From NCBI GenBank assembly GCA_900545655.1, contig UQZY01000015.1, positions 1 to 44,884 on the forward strand: a stretch of DNA of 44,884 nt, given 5' to 3'. This DNA is from an uncultured Oscillospiraceae bacterium (GTDB lineage: Bacteria; Bacillota; Clostridia; Oscillospirales; Acutalibacteraceae). Below the pieces are notes generated by a model. The model had not been told where the DNA came from and made no database searches. It saw only the letters and a list, made by a program, of their open reading frames with translations. Shown here piece by piece: positions 34,700 to 41,690 of the stretch (position 1 is the first letter of the stretch; each line of letters starts with the position of its first letter). The translations under genes were made by a program, and so were the position numbers.

Positions 34700-34729
34700 C
34701 CAAAGTATCTGCGGCAGCAGGTACTTTGG
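34700..34729 (-). promoter_or_regulatory. Inverted repeat just upstream of the ydbC-like ribosome site
   Basis: CCAAAGTA (34700-34707) and TACTTTGG (34722-34729) form an 8-bp perfect stem, extendable by an inner CTGC/GCAG pairing. It ends four bases from the GGAG element and is not followed by a T-run in the gene's direction. It could be an mRNA hairpin or a DNA operator. Confidence 0.4.
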
Positions 34730-34777
34730 TTATTTGTAATTTATTTTTGTCCAATAAAATTGTCCAATAAGAGTATA

Positions 34778-35845
34778 TTAAATGTTGTCGATTAAATCAA
34801 TACCAAATTGGTATGAAACAAAGCGCCTGTACTCTTTGTTCGGTTTCAGAACCGTGCTTCCGAAGCCGCGGTGATTCACGGCATCAGGGAGAATCTGCGC
34901 CTCAAGACAGACGGCATTGTGCTTTTTCGGGAGTTGATTTCCCGAATAACACACAAAGCACGGATAGTCCGTTTCCATGGTAAGCTTACGCCCGGATTTT
35001 TCATCATAAAGAACCGCACTGTGCACAGGATTACGCGTGTAAAGGCTATAGTCTTTACAGTTGCCAAAAACAAGTGCATGGTCATATCCGTGACCGGCGA
35101 TTATATTTTGCTCGTCTTCGGATTCCATTCCCACCCTTAAAGTGTGTCCGCCTGAAAAATCAAAGGTTGTTTCGCAGACATCTCTTATCCTTCCGTTCGG
35201 TGTAAGGTCGCTGTTTAGCGGTAAAAAACGCTCGGCATCACACTTTAAGATATGGTCTTCAACCGTTCGTTTAGCATCCCCCGATAAATTGAAATATGAG
35301 TGGTTTGTAAGGTTTAGAATCGTATCGGTATCGGTTGCGGCTCTGTACTCAATCATAAGCCTGTTCATATTGTCAAGGGTGTATGTCACCGTGATATTCA
35401 CACATCCCGGATATCCGTTGCTTCCGTCGTGGCTCTCGTATGAAAACTCAATTCCTACAGCCTTGCCGACTCCGAAGCCCCGTCCCGTGAGCATATAATT
35501 CCATACGGCGTGGTCAAGTTCTCCGTTTCCGTGAAGATGATTTTCCCCTTCGTTTGACGGCAATGTATACACCTGATTTTTAAGCTTAAATCTTGACCCG
35601 GAAATCCTTCCGGTAACACGTCCGATAACAGCGCCGAAGTGCGGCGGATTTTTTTCATACTCCTTGAATGAGTCAAATCCGAGAACAACGTTTTCAAGCT
35701 TCCCGTCCTTATCGGGAGCAAGAATTTCGGTTATCGCACATCCGTAGTTTATCGCAGATACCCTCATCCCGTTATCATTCTCTATAACGAATTTGAAAAT
35801 ATCCGTATCCCCGTGCATGCCATACAACTCTTTAGTTACATTCAT
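34778..35845 (-). CDS. galM: Aldose 1-epimerase (galactose mutarotase)
   Basis: Interconverts the alpha and beta anomers of hexoses. The 355-residue protein has GVIGRVTGRISGSRF-like strand (here GAVIGRVTGRISGSRF), GENHLHGNG with the substrate-binding histidine, LTNHSYFNLSGD with the catalytic histidine, GYDHALVF, and CLEAQILPDAVNH with the catalytic glutamate. The start lies 14 bp inside the preceding metallopeptidase gene, so the two are coupled. No other galactose gene is in the window. Confidence 0.95.
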   Translation of the reverse strand: MNVTKELYGMHGDTDIFKFVIENDNGMRVSAINYGCAITEILAPDKDGKLENVVLGFDSFKEYEKNPPHFGAVIGRVTGRISGSRFKLKNQVYTLPSNEGENHLHGNGELDHAVWNYMLTGRGFGVGKAVGIEFSYESHDGSNGYPGCVNITVTYTLDNMNRLMIEYRAATDTDTILNLTNHSYFNLSGDAKRTVEDHILKCDAERFLPLNSDLTPNGRIRDVCETTFDFSGGHTLRVGMESEDEQNIIAGHGYDHALVFGNCKDYSLYTRNPVHSAVLYDEKSGRKLTMETDYPCFVCYSGNQLPKKHNAVCLEAQILPDAVNHRGFGSTVLKPNKEYRRFVSYQFGIDLIDNI

Positions 35846-36548
35846 TATCTTTAAGTCTCCTCTTAACTGTTCTCCAGTCCGGCATGTACTCCGTCAGGAT
35901 AGCTTTGAAGTCCGCTCCGTGATTGGGAACTCTCGTGTGCGCAAGCTCATGGAGAATAACATACTCAAGACACTCTGCAGGATGCTCAGCGAGCCTCACG
36001 TTCAACCATATCTTTTTTGTTTTCGTGTTACACGTGCCCCATCTTGTCTTCATAACCTTACTCTGCCATGATGAGCACTTAAGACCCGTATATGTCTCCC
36101 ATTTCGGCAAAAGATAATTCACCCGCTCCGAAAGTTCTTTCCTGTACCACTCATTCATAAAGTGTATGCGCTGCTCGTCCGTACAGCCCGCTCTTACGCA
36201 AAGCCTTGCGATTTTCCTGCCTTCCTGCGAGATGTCCTCCGTCAGCGTCAGGGAATATCTCGTCCCCTGAAAAACCGACAGCTCGTAAAGCTCGCCCCAT
36301 ATCATTATAACGTCCTTATCTTTGTATACGGGGTCCGGAGTAACCTCCGTGTTTTTCATCTTTTCAACGTTTTCGGTTATCCAGTCTCTTTTTTGAAAGA
36401 CAAACCTTTCTATCTCACCGTAAGGCACTCGCAGGGGAGCGGTTATAAGAACCTCGCCCTTCGGAGGCCGTATATACATATGCATGTTTTTTATTTTTTT
36501 ACGGACAATTGTTATTTCGGTATCCTCAAGGTATATCTTCTCTTCCAT
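35832..36548 (-). CDS. YgjP-like (DUF45/M48-related) zinc metallopeptidase
   Basis: A 238-residue protein with the metal-binding HELAHTRVPNHGADFKAIL motif (HExxH plus a downstream His) near residue 199, preceded by KTRWGTCNTKTKKIWLNVRL, both diagnostic of the YgjP/SprT-like family. The N-terminal half is a beta-rich domain (IRPPKGEVLITAPLRVP). These proteins accompany restriction or housekeeping genes; the substrate is unknown. It overlaps galM by 14 bp. Confidence 0.9.
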   Translation of the reverse strand: MEEKIYLEDTEITIVRKKIKNMHMYIRPPKGEVLITAPLRVPYGEIERFVFQKRDWITENVEKMKNTEVTPDPVYKDKDVIMIWGELYELSVFQGTRYSLTLTEDISQEGRKIARLCVRAGCTDEQRIHFMNEWYRKELSERVNYLLPKWETYTGLKCSSWQSKVMKTRWGTCNTKTKKIWLNVRLAEHPAECLEYVILHELAHTRVPNHGADFKAILTEYMPDWRTVKRRLKDNECN

Positions 36549-36571
36549 ATCTCACCCGCATATATAAAACG

Positions 36572-36590
36572 AGCCACCCGTCAGGGTGGC
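36572..36590 (-). terminator. Hairpin terminator after the 51-aa microprotein gene
   Basis: GCCACCC pairs with GGGTGGC over a short loop. On the minus strand it is followed by TCGTTTTAT, a weak T-tract, and lies 10 bp beyond the microprotein stop codon. Confidence 0.6.
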
Positions 36591-36599
36591 TTAAAATCT

Positions 36600-36755
36600 T
36601 CAGCCAAGAAGCTTTTTAGGAAGAACAATCAGGGCTTTAACGCCGTCCTTTACGCCCTCTTTTACTCCCTCCTTAACGCCTTCTTTTATACCGTCTTTAA
36701 TTCCGTTTAAAAGACCGTCCTTTACTGCGCTGAGAAGATCCTTGATAAAAGTCAT
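36600..36755 (-). CDS. 51-aa Gly-Val-Lys-Glu repeat microprotein
   Basis: The start at 36755 has GGGAGTG six bases upstream, giving 51 residues. The core is a run of about six tetrapeptides, [G][I/V][K][E/D]: NGIKDGIKEGVKEGVKEG followed by VKDGVKALIV. It would form a long amphipathic helix or a membrane-surface segment, with mixed K/E charge and regular glycines. The pattern recalls lipid-binding KEGV repeats of other proteins, but that is only resemblance. I know no family for it. It stands alone between the metallopeptidase gene and the divergent M50 peptidase gene. Confidence 0.7.
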   Translation of the reverse strand: MTFIKDLLSAVKDGLLNGIKDGIKEGVKEGVKEGVKDGVKALIVLPKKLLG

Positions 36756-36872
36756 TTTTTTCACTCCCTGTTTTCTGCGTAAACAATACGCGTTTTTAAG
36801 CTGAATTAATTCTATCACTTTTCGCATACAATTAAAAGGGTTTTATCATAAATAAAAGAGGCGTAAGGTCAT

Positions 36873-37478
36873 ATGGTTATCGAAATCGGGAAAACTGCCG
36901 TGCATATATCATTTTGGTCTGCAACAGTACTCTGCACCATGCTTATCTTTGACAGACAAATGCTGTTCTTTAAACTGTTTTCCGCCGTGTGCATGCACGA
37001 GGCGGGGCATGTAATCATGCTCCGCATCATGCATAGGCGGGTGCGCGCAGTGCAACTGACAGCGTTTGGGATATGCCTTGATATCGGAACGGAGCAAACG
37101 CTGTCTTACAGAGAAGAAATACAAGCGGCCCTTTGCGGACCGCTTGTAAACCTTCTTCTCTGTGTTATTTTCGCACTGCGCCGTGACGTATCCGCCGCCG
37201 GTATAAACGCAGCGCTGTTTCTCATAAATATGTTACCAGTGAACACTCTTGACGGCGGCAGGATACTCTGCGCGCTCCTGTCCGAGCGCGCTTCTCCTGC
37301 TGTTTCATGCAAAGTCATAAAAGCCACGGGGCTTTTATGTGTACTGCTTTTAGCAGTCATTTCACTGGCAAGTTTTCATAGCGGCAGGCCGAATTTTACA
37401 TTGCCCGTCATATGTGTTTATCTATATCTACTTACCTTTCCTCGCAGTGCCGCTTCCCTTACAGGGAAGAACAATTGA
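36873..37478 (+). CDS. M50-family membrane metallopeptidase (SpoIVFB-like)
   Basis: A 201-residue intramembrane metalloprotease. The catalytic HEAGH (MHEAGHVIM, about residue 48) lies in the second hydrophobic segment, and the third ligand motif NMLPVNTLDGGRIL is near residue 120. Length and topology resemble the SpoIVFB/FtsZ-neighbour minimal site-2 protease group without PDZ or CBS domains, shorter than B. subtilis SpoIVFB. The substrate is unknown. Its 3' end overlaps the opposing histidine kinase gene by 51 bp. Confidence 0.85.
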   Translation: MVIEIGKTAVHISFWSATVLCTMLIFDRQMLFFKLFSAVCMHEAGHVIMLRIMHRRVRAVQLTAFGICLDIGTEQTLSYREEIQAALCGPLVNLLLCVIFALRRDVSAAGINAALFLINMLPVNTLDGGRILCALLSERASPAVSCKVIKATGLLCVLLLAVISLASFHSGRPNFTLPVICVYLYLLTFPRSAASLTGKNN

Positions 37479-38762
37479 AAAGCATGTGCCTTTTTCGTTT
37501 GAATACTCAAGTGAGAGCTTACCCTTGTGGGCGGATATGATGTTTCCGGCAATAGAGAGACCCAAGCCGTATCCGCCTCTGTCTCTTGCGCGTGAATCAT
37601 CCGCACGGAAAAACCTCTCAAATATATGCTTTTGCTTTTCTTTCGGAATCGCCGGGCCGGTATTTGCAACAAGGAGCTTTGCCTGCCTTCCGTTCTGTGC
37701 AAGAGTCAGGAAAATAGTTCCGTTGTCGTCTACGTATTTTATTGCATTGTCAAGGAGAATCATTATAACCTGCTTTATCTTTGCTTCATCCATGGTTACA
37801 TATATGTCCTCCGGAACAACGGAGCGAAGGTAAACACCCTTTTCAAAAGCAACCGATTCAAAGGTCAGAACACAGTCCTCGGCAAGGCTGCTCAGGTTTG
37901 CGTTCATAAAGCTGTAGCCCTGCTCAACAGCGGCATCCGACTTTGCAAGGAACAACATATCATTTACAAGCTGCGTCATACGTTTTGCTTCCGACTTTGT
38001 GTTCTCTATCCACTTCATCTGTTCCTCAACGGTCGAGTCCGGATTCAGGGACATGATATCCATGTTCGCAAGTATAACGGTAAGCGGGGTTTTGAGCTCA
38101 TGGCTTGCGTCCGCAACAAATCTGTTTTGCTTTTTCCATGACTTTTCAACCGGAGCCACGGCCCTGTGTGCCATGTAGTCGCTTATAAGGAACATGATAG
38201 AAAGAATAAAGAGCGAACTTACTCCGTAAAGCCTTACCATGAACCTGAGTGTTTCCTCCTCGGAGGTTCTGTCGGCAAAAACAATTTTGTAACCGCCGTA
38301 CTCATTCGGCTCCTTCATATACCGCATATGCTTTGTCGGAATGAGTCCGACCTTGTTATCTGAGGACATTGCATGTGTTACAATGCTTTTTACCTCTTCT
38401 GCCGTGTATGATTTTCCGTCCGCAATATCGCTGACGATTACATTGCCGTCGTTGTCTGTAAGAGCAAAAAGTACAATGGTATTCATCTTTTCATTCGTGC
38501 CGTCACCGCGTCGTTTTTCCCTTTCCACGTCAGCGTCCGGGAAACTTTTTTCACTTGAGGGCTCCCCGAAAAGAAGTACATTTTCACTCGAAAACATGAA
38601 AAGATCCAAGTCTCCGTTAAGCGCCATCTTTAAGACCGCTTTCGACTGAGAAGCCTCATAGTTGTAGGTTATTATCGTAAGTGCCGAGAACAGACCGAAA
38701 ATAACTATTCCAACCATTATCATGTTACTGAGTATGAACTGTGAACGTAACTTTTTCAGCAA
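37428..38762 (-). CDS. Sensor histidine kinase
   Basis: A 444-residue membrane kinase: first helix at about residues 12-33, an external sensor region, a second helix near residue 185 (SSLFILSIMFLISDYM), then the phospho-acceptor FVADASHELKTPLTVILAN (His near residue 220) and an ATP-binding domain with MILLDNAIKYVDDNG (N-box), VANTGPAIPKE (G1) and GGYGLGLSIAGNII (G2). The TTG start overlaps the response regulator by 7 bp. Signal unknown; the linkage to the M50 peptidase is only by convergent overlap. Confidence 0.95.
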   Translation of the reverse strand: MLKKLRSQFILSNMIMVGIVIFGLFSALTIITYNYEASQSKAVLKMALNGDLDLFMFSSENVLLFGEPSSEKSFPDADVEREKRRGDGTNEKMNTIVLFALTDNDGNVIVSDIADGKSYTAEEVKSIVTHAMSSDNKVGLIPTKHMRYMKEPNEYGGYKIVFADRTSEEETLRFMVRLYGVSSLFILSIMFLISDYMAHRAVAPVEKSWKKQNRFVADASHELKTPLTVILANMDIMSLNPDSTVEEQMKWIENTKSEAKRMTQLVNDMLFLAKSDAAVEQGYSFMNANLSSLAEDCVLTFESVAFEKGVYLRSVVPEDIYVTMDEAKIKQVIMILLDNAIKYVDDNGTIFLTLAQNGRQAKLLVANTGPAIPKEKQKHIFERFFRADDSRARDRGGYGLGLSIAGNIISAHKGKLSLEYSNEKGTCFSIVLPCKGSGTARKGK

Positions 38763-39436
38763 GCAGCGCCCACCTCCAGCCTGTAGCCTATCTTTCTGAC
38801 AGTCGTTATCTGTACGGCTGACTTAAGATGTGTAAGCTTTTTTCTGAGGAAAGATATATACACTTCAACGTTGTTATCCTCGGCGTCGGACTCCGTGCCC
38901 CACACCTTGATAAGGATATCCTCCTTGGGAACAATCACGTTCGGATTTGACATGAGGATTTTAAGGATGTCAAACTCCTTAGGCCCGAGATTGATTGAGC
39001 GTCCGTCACAGGACAATGTATAATTAGACAGACTAAGCGTGATATCCTCCACCTTAATCTCATCCATAACGACCTCACCCTGACGTCTTGAGATAGCTCT
39101 TATACGCGCAAGAAGCTCACCCGGTACAAACGGTTTTGTAAGGTAATCATCCGCACCGCAGTCAAGACCTTTTATTTTGTCCGATGTATCATCCTTTGCC
39201 GTGAGCATGATGACTGGGGTCTGATTTTTTTCCTCGCGCATCTTCCGAACGATATCAAATCCGTTCATTTTCGGGAGCATAACATCCATGACTATAACGT
39301 CGTATATGTCACTCATCGCATAATCAAGTCCGTCTTCACCGTCATTGACGATATCCGCCGTATAACGCTGGGATTTCATTATTTCCCCGAGTGCCTCGGC
39401 AAGTCTAATCTCATCTTCAACAATCAAAACTCTCAT
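38756..39436 (-). CDS. OmpR-family response regulator
   Basis: A 226-residue two-domain regulator. The receiver domain has acidic pocket VEDE, phospho-acceptor DVIVMDVMLPKMNGFD (Asp about residue 51), the Thr in IMLTAKDD and the Lys in LTKPF. The C-terminal winged helix (LGPKEFDILKILMSNP to ITTVRKIGYRLE) binds DNA. It is the first gene of the two-component operon and partners the overlapping kinase. Confidence 0.97.
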   Translation of the reverse strand: MRVLIVEDEIRLAEALGEIMKSQRYTADIVNDGEDGLDYAMSDIYDVIVMDVMLPKMNGFDIVRKMREEKNQTPVIMLTAKDDTSDKIKGLDCGADDYLTKPFVPGELLARIRAISRRQGEVVMDEIKVEDITLSLSNYTLSCDGRSINLGPKEFDILKILMSNPNVIVPKEDILIKVWGTESDAEDNNVEVYISFLRKKLTHLKSAVQITTVRKIGYRLEVGAAC

Positions 39437-39548
39437 GTTCTCTACCGTCCCTAAACTTTCATAATAGACCTTAGGTAAATTATACTAAAAATACTGTTCA
39501 AAGTATAGACATACATACTTAAAAATATCTTAAAACAGCAAAAAGTCA

Positions 39549-39577
39549 TTGACACTAAAAATCAAATATGTTACTAT
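39549..39577 (+). promoter_or_regulatory. tRNA-Ser promoter
   Basis: TTGACA (39549-39554), 17-bp spacer, TACTAT (39572-39577), 17 bp before the first tRNA. Confidence 0.6.
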
Positions 39578-39594
39578 AAATCTCGCGTCAGCAC

Positions 39595-39683
39595 GGAGAG
39601 GTATCGAAGTGGTCATAACGAGGCGGTCTTGAAAACCGTTTGGGGGCAACCCCACATGGGTTCGAATCCCATCCTCTCCGCCA
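39595..39683 (+). tRNA. tRNA-Ser (anticodon UGA)
   Basis: Acceptor stem GGAGAGG/CCTCTCC, discriminator G and an encoded CCA. The anticodon loop CTTGAAA reads UGA. A long variable arm (GGGG-GCAA-CCCC) and the T-loop TTCGAAT confirm a class II serine tRNA. Confidence 0.97.
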
Positions 39684-39689
39684 AAAAAG

Positions 39690-39715
39690 GCCCTGCCCAA
39701 AAGGGCGGGGCTTTT
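39690..39715 (+). terminator. Terminator between the two tRNA-Ser genes
   Basis: GCCCTGCCC pairs with GGGCGGGGC over AAAA, followed by TTTTA. Confidence 0.88.
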
Positions 39716-39753
39716 ATGAAAATAAAACAAAGCTTATTTTGTTTTGGCTATTC

Positions 39754-39844
39754 GGAGAAGTACCCAAGAGGCCGAAGGGGCTCCCCTGCTAAGGGAGTAG
39801 GTGCAGTAATGCACGCGGGTGTTCAAATCACCTCTTCTCCGCCA
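39754..39844 (+). tRNA. tRNA-Ser (anticodon GCU)
   Basis: Acceptor stem GGAGAAG/CTTCTCC, discriminator G and encoded CCA. The anticodon loop CTGCTAA reads GCU, a long variable arm (GTGCA-GTAA-TGCAC) and T-loop TTCAAAT are present. It borders the accessory patch that follows. Confidence 0.97.
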
Positions 39845-39886
39845 ACAACCGCTTAACTACGTTAGTTATGCGGTTGTTTTATTTTT
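39845..39886 (+). terminator. Terminator after tRNA-Ser(GCU)
   Basis: ACAACCGC pairs with GCGGTTGT with further inner pairing (TAACT/AGTTA), followed by TTTTATTTTT. Confidence 0.85.
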
Positions 39887-39909
39887 GGCTTTAAGGCGTT
39901 CATCAATCT

Positions 39910-40446
39910 TTAATTTCTACCAAATGCACCTACATTATCAGTGTCAGATTTGACATTTTTTAATGAACTGTATATACTGTTAACAGAAACAGACGCACTT
40001 GTTATGAGGCTTCCTGACTTTGTCACAGCCTCTTGTGCAGTCTGCTTCTTTATTTTTATATTTGATTTGACATTTATGAGCGAATGTAGTATGTTTCTAA
40101 CAGAAGGTGTTTTGCCGCTGAACATAGGTTCAGTCTTGAACGGCATTTCGCCTTCTTTTATTATGCCAACCTCGTGTAAGTAAAAAGCATTTTTTGTAGT
40201 ACTTTCTTTAACCACGCAAGACTCAAAATATTTTTGTATTCCCATTCCATGAGAAATAGAAGATTTTATTCCGCTTTTCTTGATACTTATCATTCCATAT
40301 TTTCTTTCAAGCTCAAAGTTATATGACCTAAAATATTCGAAAACTTGGTCAACAAGAGAAATATCCGACTTTTTAAAAGTACCCTCTTCAACAGTTGATA
40401 TCGTATCCATATCGTACACGATTAAGAAAGCTTGCGTTACACAGAT
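39910..40446 (-). pseudogene. Truncated fragment of a phage/ICE-type polyvalent protein
   Basis: About 169-178 open codons without a ribosome site or convincing start, and the frame runs on upstream of the first GTG, so the 5' end is missing. SGIKSSISHGMGIQK and AFYLHEVGIIKEG, with a following PFKT, resemble two blocks of the nuclease-like domains carried by large gut-phage and conjugative-element proteins. The two blocks are normally separated by a longer stretch, suggesting an internal deletion. The end, SSLKNVKSDTDNVGAFGRN, resembles the linker of such proteins. SVRNILHSLINVKSNI and SVNSIYSSLKNVKSDT form an internal repeat. Family assignment is from memory of motifs and is tentative. Confidence 0.45.
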
Positions 40447-40539
40447 TCACTCATTCACCCTCTCTCTTAAATAAAATTCACGCACAGCAAGTACATAATT
40501 GTGTGCTGATTTTATTATACCTGACACAACTAAAAAAAA

Positions 40540-40761
40540 TCAATTAAAAATTAAATGCATTTTTTGAAATGTGTGCGTAAAATTAAAACACATCTTATAC
40601 TTCTTCCATTCTTCGGAGGTCAACGCTCTTGATAATGTATACTCACTGCAAGAAAATCTTATATCATTCTTTTCGTCATTGAATCTTTTTGGAAGAGTGA
40701 TAACATCTCCGCTGTTATCATATGTTATAGGGTCAGCAGATTTAACAGTGCTGCGCTTGTT
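40540..40761 (-). pseudogene. Second fragment of a phage/ICE-type polyvalent protein
   Basis: No start codon, but 73 open codons that include VKSADPITYDNSGDVITLPK followed by RFNDEKNDIRFS. This is the characteristic linker block of MuF-type/large polyvalent proteins of gut phages and conjugative elements, where it typically reads SADPITYDDNGNVIPLSxRF and ends in DIRYS. A stop codon precedes it and the downstream sequence drifts into low complexity. It is gene debris on the same strand as the neighbouring fragments. The rest of the gap to 41116 holds the hairpin units listed below and no supported protein gene. Confidence 0.5.
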
Positions 40762-40831
40762 TTATTTTTTGCTTGGCAAGAGAGTTTTCCTCCTGTATTG
40801 CAGGGATTGTGTAACATCTGAAATTTTCATG

Positions 40832-40860
40832 TTGATTTTTTCGTTGAAGGTGCGTATAAT
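40832..40860 (+). promoter_or_regulatory. Promoter of candidate small RNA 1
   Basis: TTGATT (40832-40837), 17-bp spacer, perfect TATAAT (40855-40860). The predicted start, about 40867, coincides with the base of the following hairpin. Confidence 0.65.
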
Positions 40861-40866
40861 GGGGTT

Positions 40867-40939
40867 AGAAGCCATCGCTTTTTGAATTCGTATGGGGAAT
40901 TGGACCCCAGCGGGTATCAAATTGAGGGCTTCTTTTTTT
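40867..40939 (+). ncRNA. Candidate small RNA 1 (73 nt, AATTGGA loop)
   Basis: Outer stem GAAGCC (40868-40873) with GGCTTC (40927-40932), a middle stem TTTGA/TCAAA, and an apical TGGGG/CCCCA stem closing a 7-nt loop AATTGGA (40898-40904). Seven Ts follow directly. A good promoter starts at the first base of the stem and the terminator ends it, so the unit can encode only a short structured RNA. Function unknown; no family recognised. Confidence 0.5.
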
Positions 40940-40946
40940 GCGTAAT

Positions 40947-41015
40947 AAAGGCATTCCTGTTATAACGGGAGGGGATTAGTCCCTTCGGTTCACTGACTTG
41001 AATGCTTTTCTTTTT
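40947..41015 (+). terminator. Second long hairpin with T-tract between the candidate small RNAs
   Basis: AAAGGCATTC (40947-40956) pairs with GAATGCTTTT (41000-41009), with an inner stem GAGGGGA/TCCCTTC closed by a TTAG loop, then CTTTTT. The layout is similar to its neighbours, but the apical loop differs and no good promoter precedes it. It may be a back-up terminator for small RNA 1 or a diverged copy. Confidence 0.5.
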
Positions 41016-41026
41016 CATCTTAAGCC

Positions 41027-41055
41027 TTGAAATTTTACTTTACATATGTTATCCT
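41027..41055 (+). promoter_or_regulatory. Promoter of candidate small RNA 2
   Basis: TTGAAA (41027-41032), 17-bp spacer, TATCCT (41050-41055). The predicted start, about 41062, is again the first base of the next hairpin. Confidence 0.5.
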
Positions 41056-41061
41056 ACAAAT

Positions 41062-41132
41062 GAGACCAGTTGGTTTCACCCCCACCGGCAATTGGAGCCT
41101 ATTAAGGGTGAGCCAATCATTGGTCTCTTTTT
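41062..41132 (+). ncRNA. Candidate small RNA 2 (71 nt, AATTGGA loop)
   Basis: Outer stem GAGACCA (41062-41068) with TGGTCTC (41121-41127), then TTGG/CCAA, CACCC/GGGTG and an apical GGC/GCC stem closing the same 7-nt loop AATTGGA (41090-41096). TTTTT follows. The stems differ in sequence from small RNA 1, but architecture, size and apical loop match. Its 3' end is antisense to the last codons of the small ORF at 41117-41338. Confidence 0.5.
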
Positions 41133-41338
41133 ATATGCTTTTTTTGCGATTTTTTAATAACTTTTAACTCCTTCAGAAACTCCTTCTCCGGAAGTTCCTT
41201 GTTTATCAACTTCTCCATTTCGGGAAGTGTTTCGTCTTGTTCTATAAAAGGTAGAAGTTTCACTACTGTACTTCCCGAGTAACGCCCCGTAACGTTTGCT
41301 AATGCTTTTAAGTATCTCTTTTTCATATCGTCCGGCAT
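41117..41338 (-). CDS. Small ORF, copy 2 of a tandem duplication (73 aa)
   Basis: GGAGGA lies exactly eight bases before the ATG, the same as in copy 1. The protein begins MPDDMKKRYLKALANVTGRY and contains NKELPEKEFLKELKVIKK; it looks like a small helical, charged protein. Aligned with copy 1, changes are conservative (Tyr/Phe, Ile/Leu, Val/Ile, Glu/Asp) and several are silent, arguing for past selection in this frame. An overlapping frame also shows silent changes, so the coding status is uncertain. The family is unknown. Confidence 0.4.
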   Translation of the reverse strand: MPDDMKKRYLKALANVTGRYSGSTVVKLLPFIEQDETLPEMEKLINKELPEKEFLKELKVIKKSQKKHIKRDQ

Positions 41339-41690
41339 AATGTGTCTCCTCCAACTTATACAAATATTCCGCAATTTCTCTTGTTGTTCATTGCAAACTA
41401 TAGACTTGGTATACTTATACTTTTACTTCTCTTGCAAATCGATCTCTTCGAGAATACTTAACTCCTTCAGGAACTCCTTCTCCGGAAGTTCCTTCTCCAT
41501 TAACTTCTCCAATGCCAGTATTCCATCTTCGTGACCTAACAAATCGAGAGTTTTTACTATCGTATTTACCGAGTAATGCTCCGTAATTTCGCCCAATACG
41601 GTTATAAATCTCTTTTGCCATTCTCTCGTTAACATATCCGTGTTCCTCCAAATCATATAAATACTCTGCAATTTCTCTTGTTGTTGCTCT
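41166..41690. repeat. Tandem imperfect duplication of about 295 bp
   Basis: Two copies, roughly 41166-41395 and 41460-41690, offset by 294-297 bp. AACTCCTTCAG-type and GGAAGTTCCTT-type blocks and a 19-bp block GCAATTTCTCTTGTTGTT near 41371 and 41668 recur in order. Each copy holds one small ORF with identical ribosome-site spacing. Confidence 0.75.

Noticed and set aside
40571..40885. 104-codon plus-strand ORF
   Set aside because: No ribosome site; the reverse strand carries the recognisable SADPITYD...DIRFS block, and the promoter of candidate small RNA 1 lies inside it.
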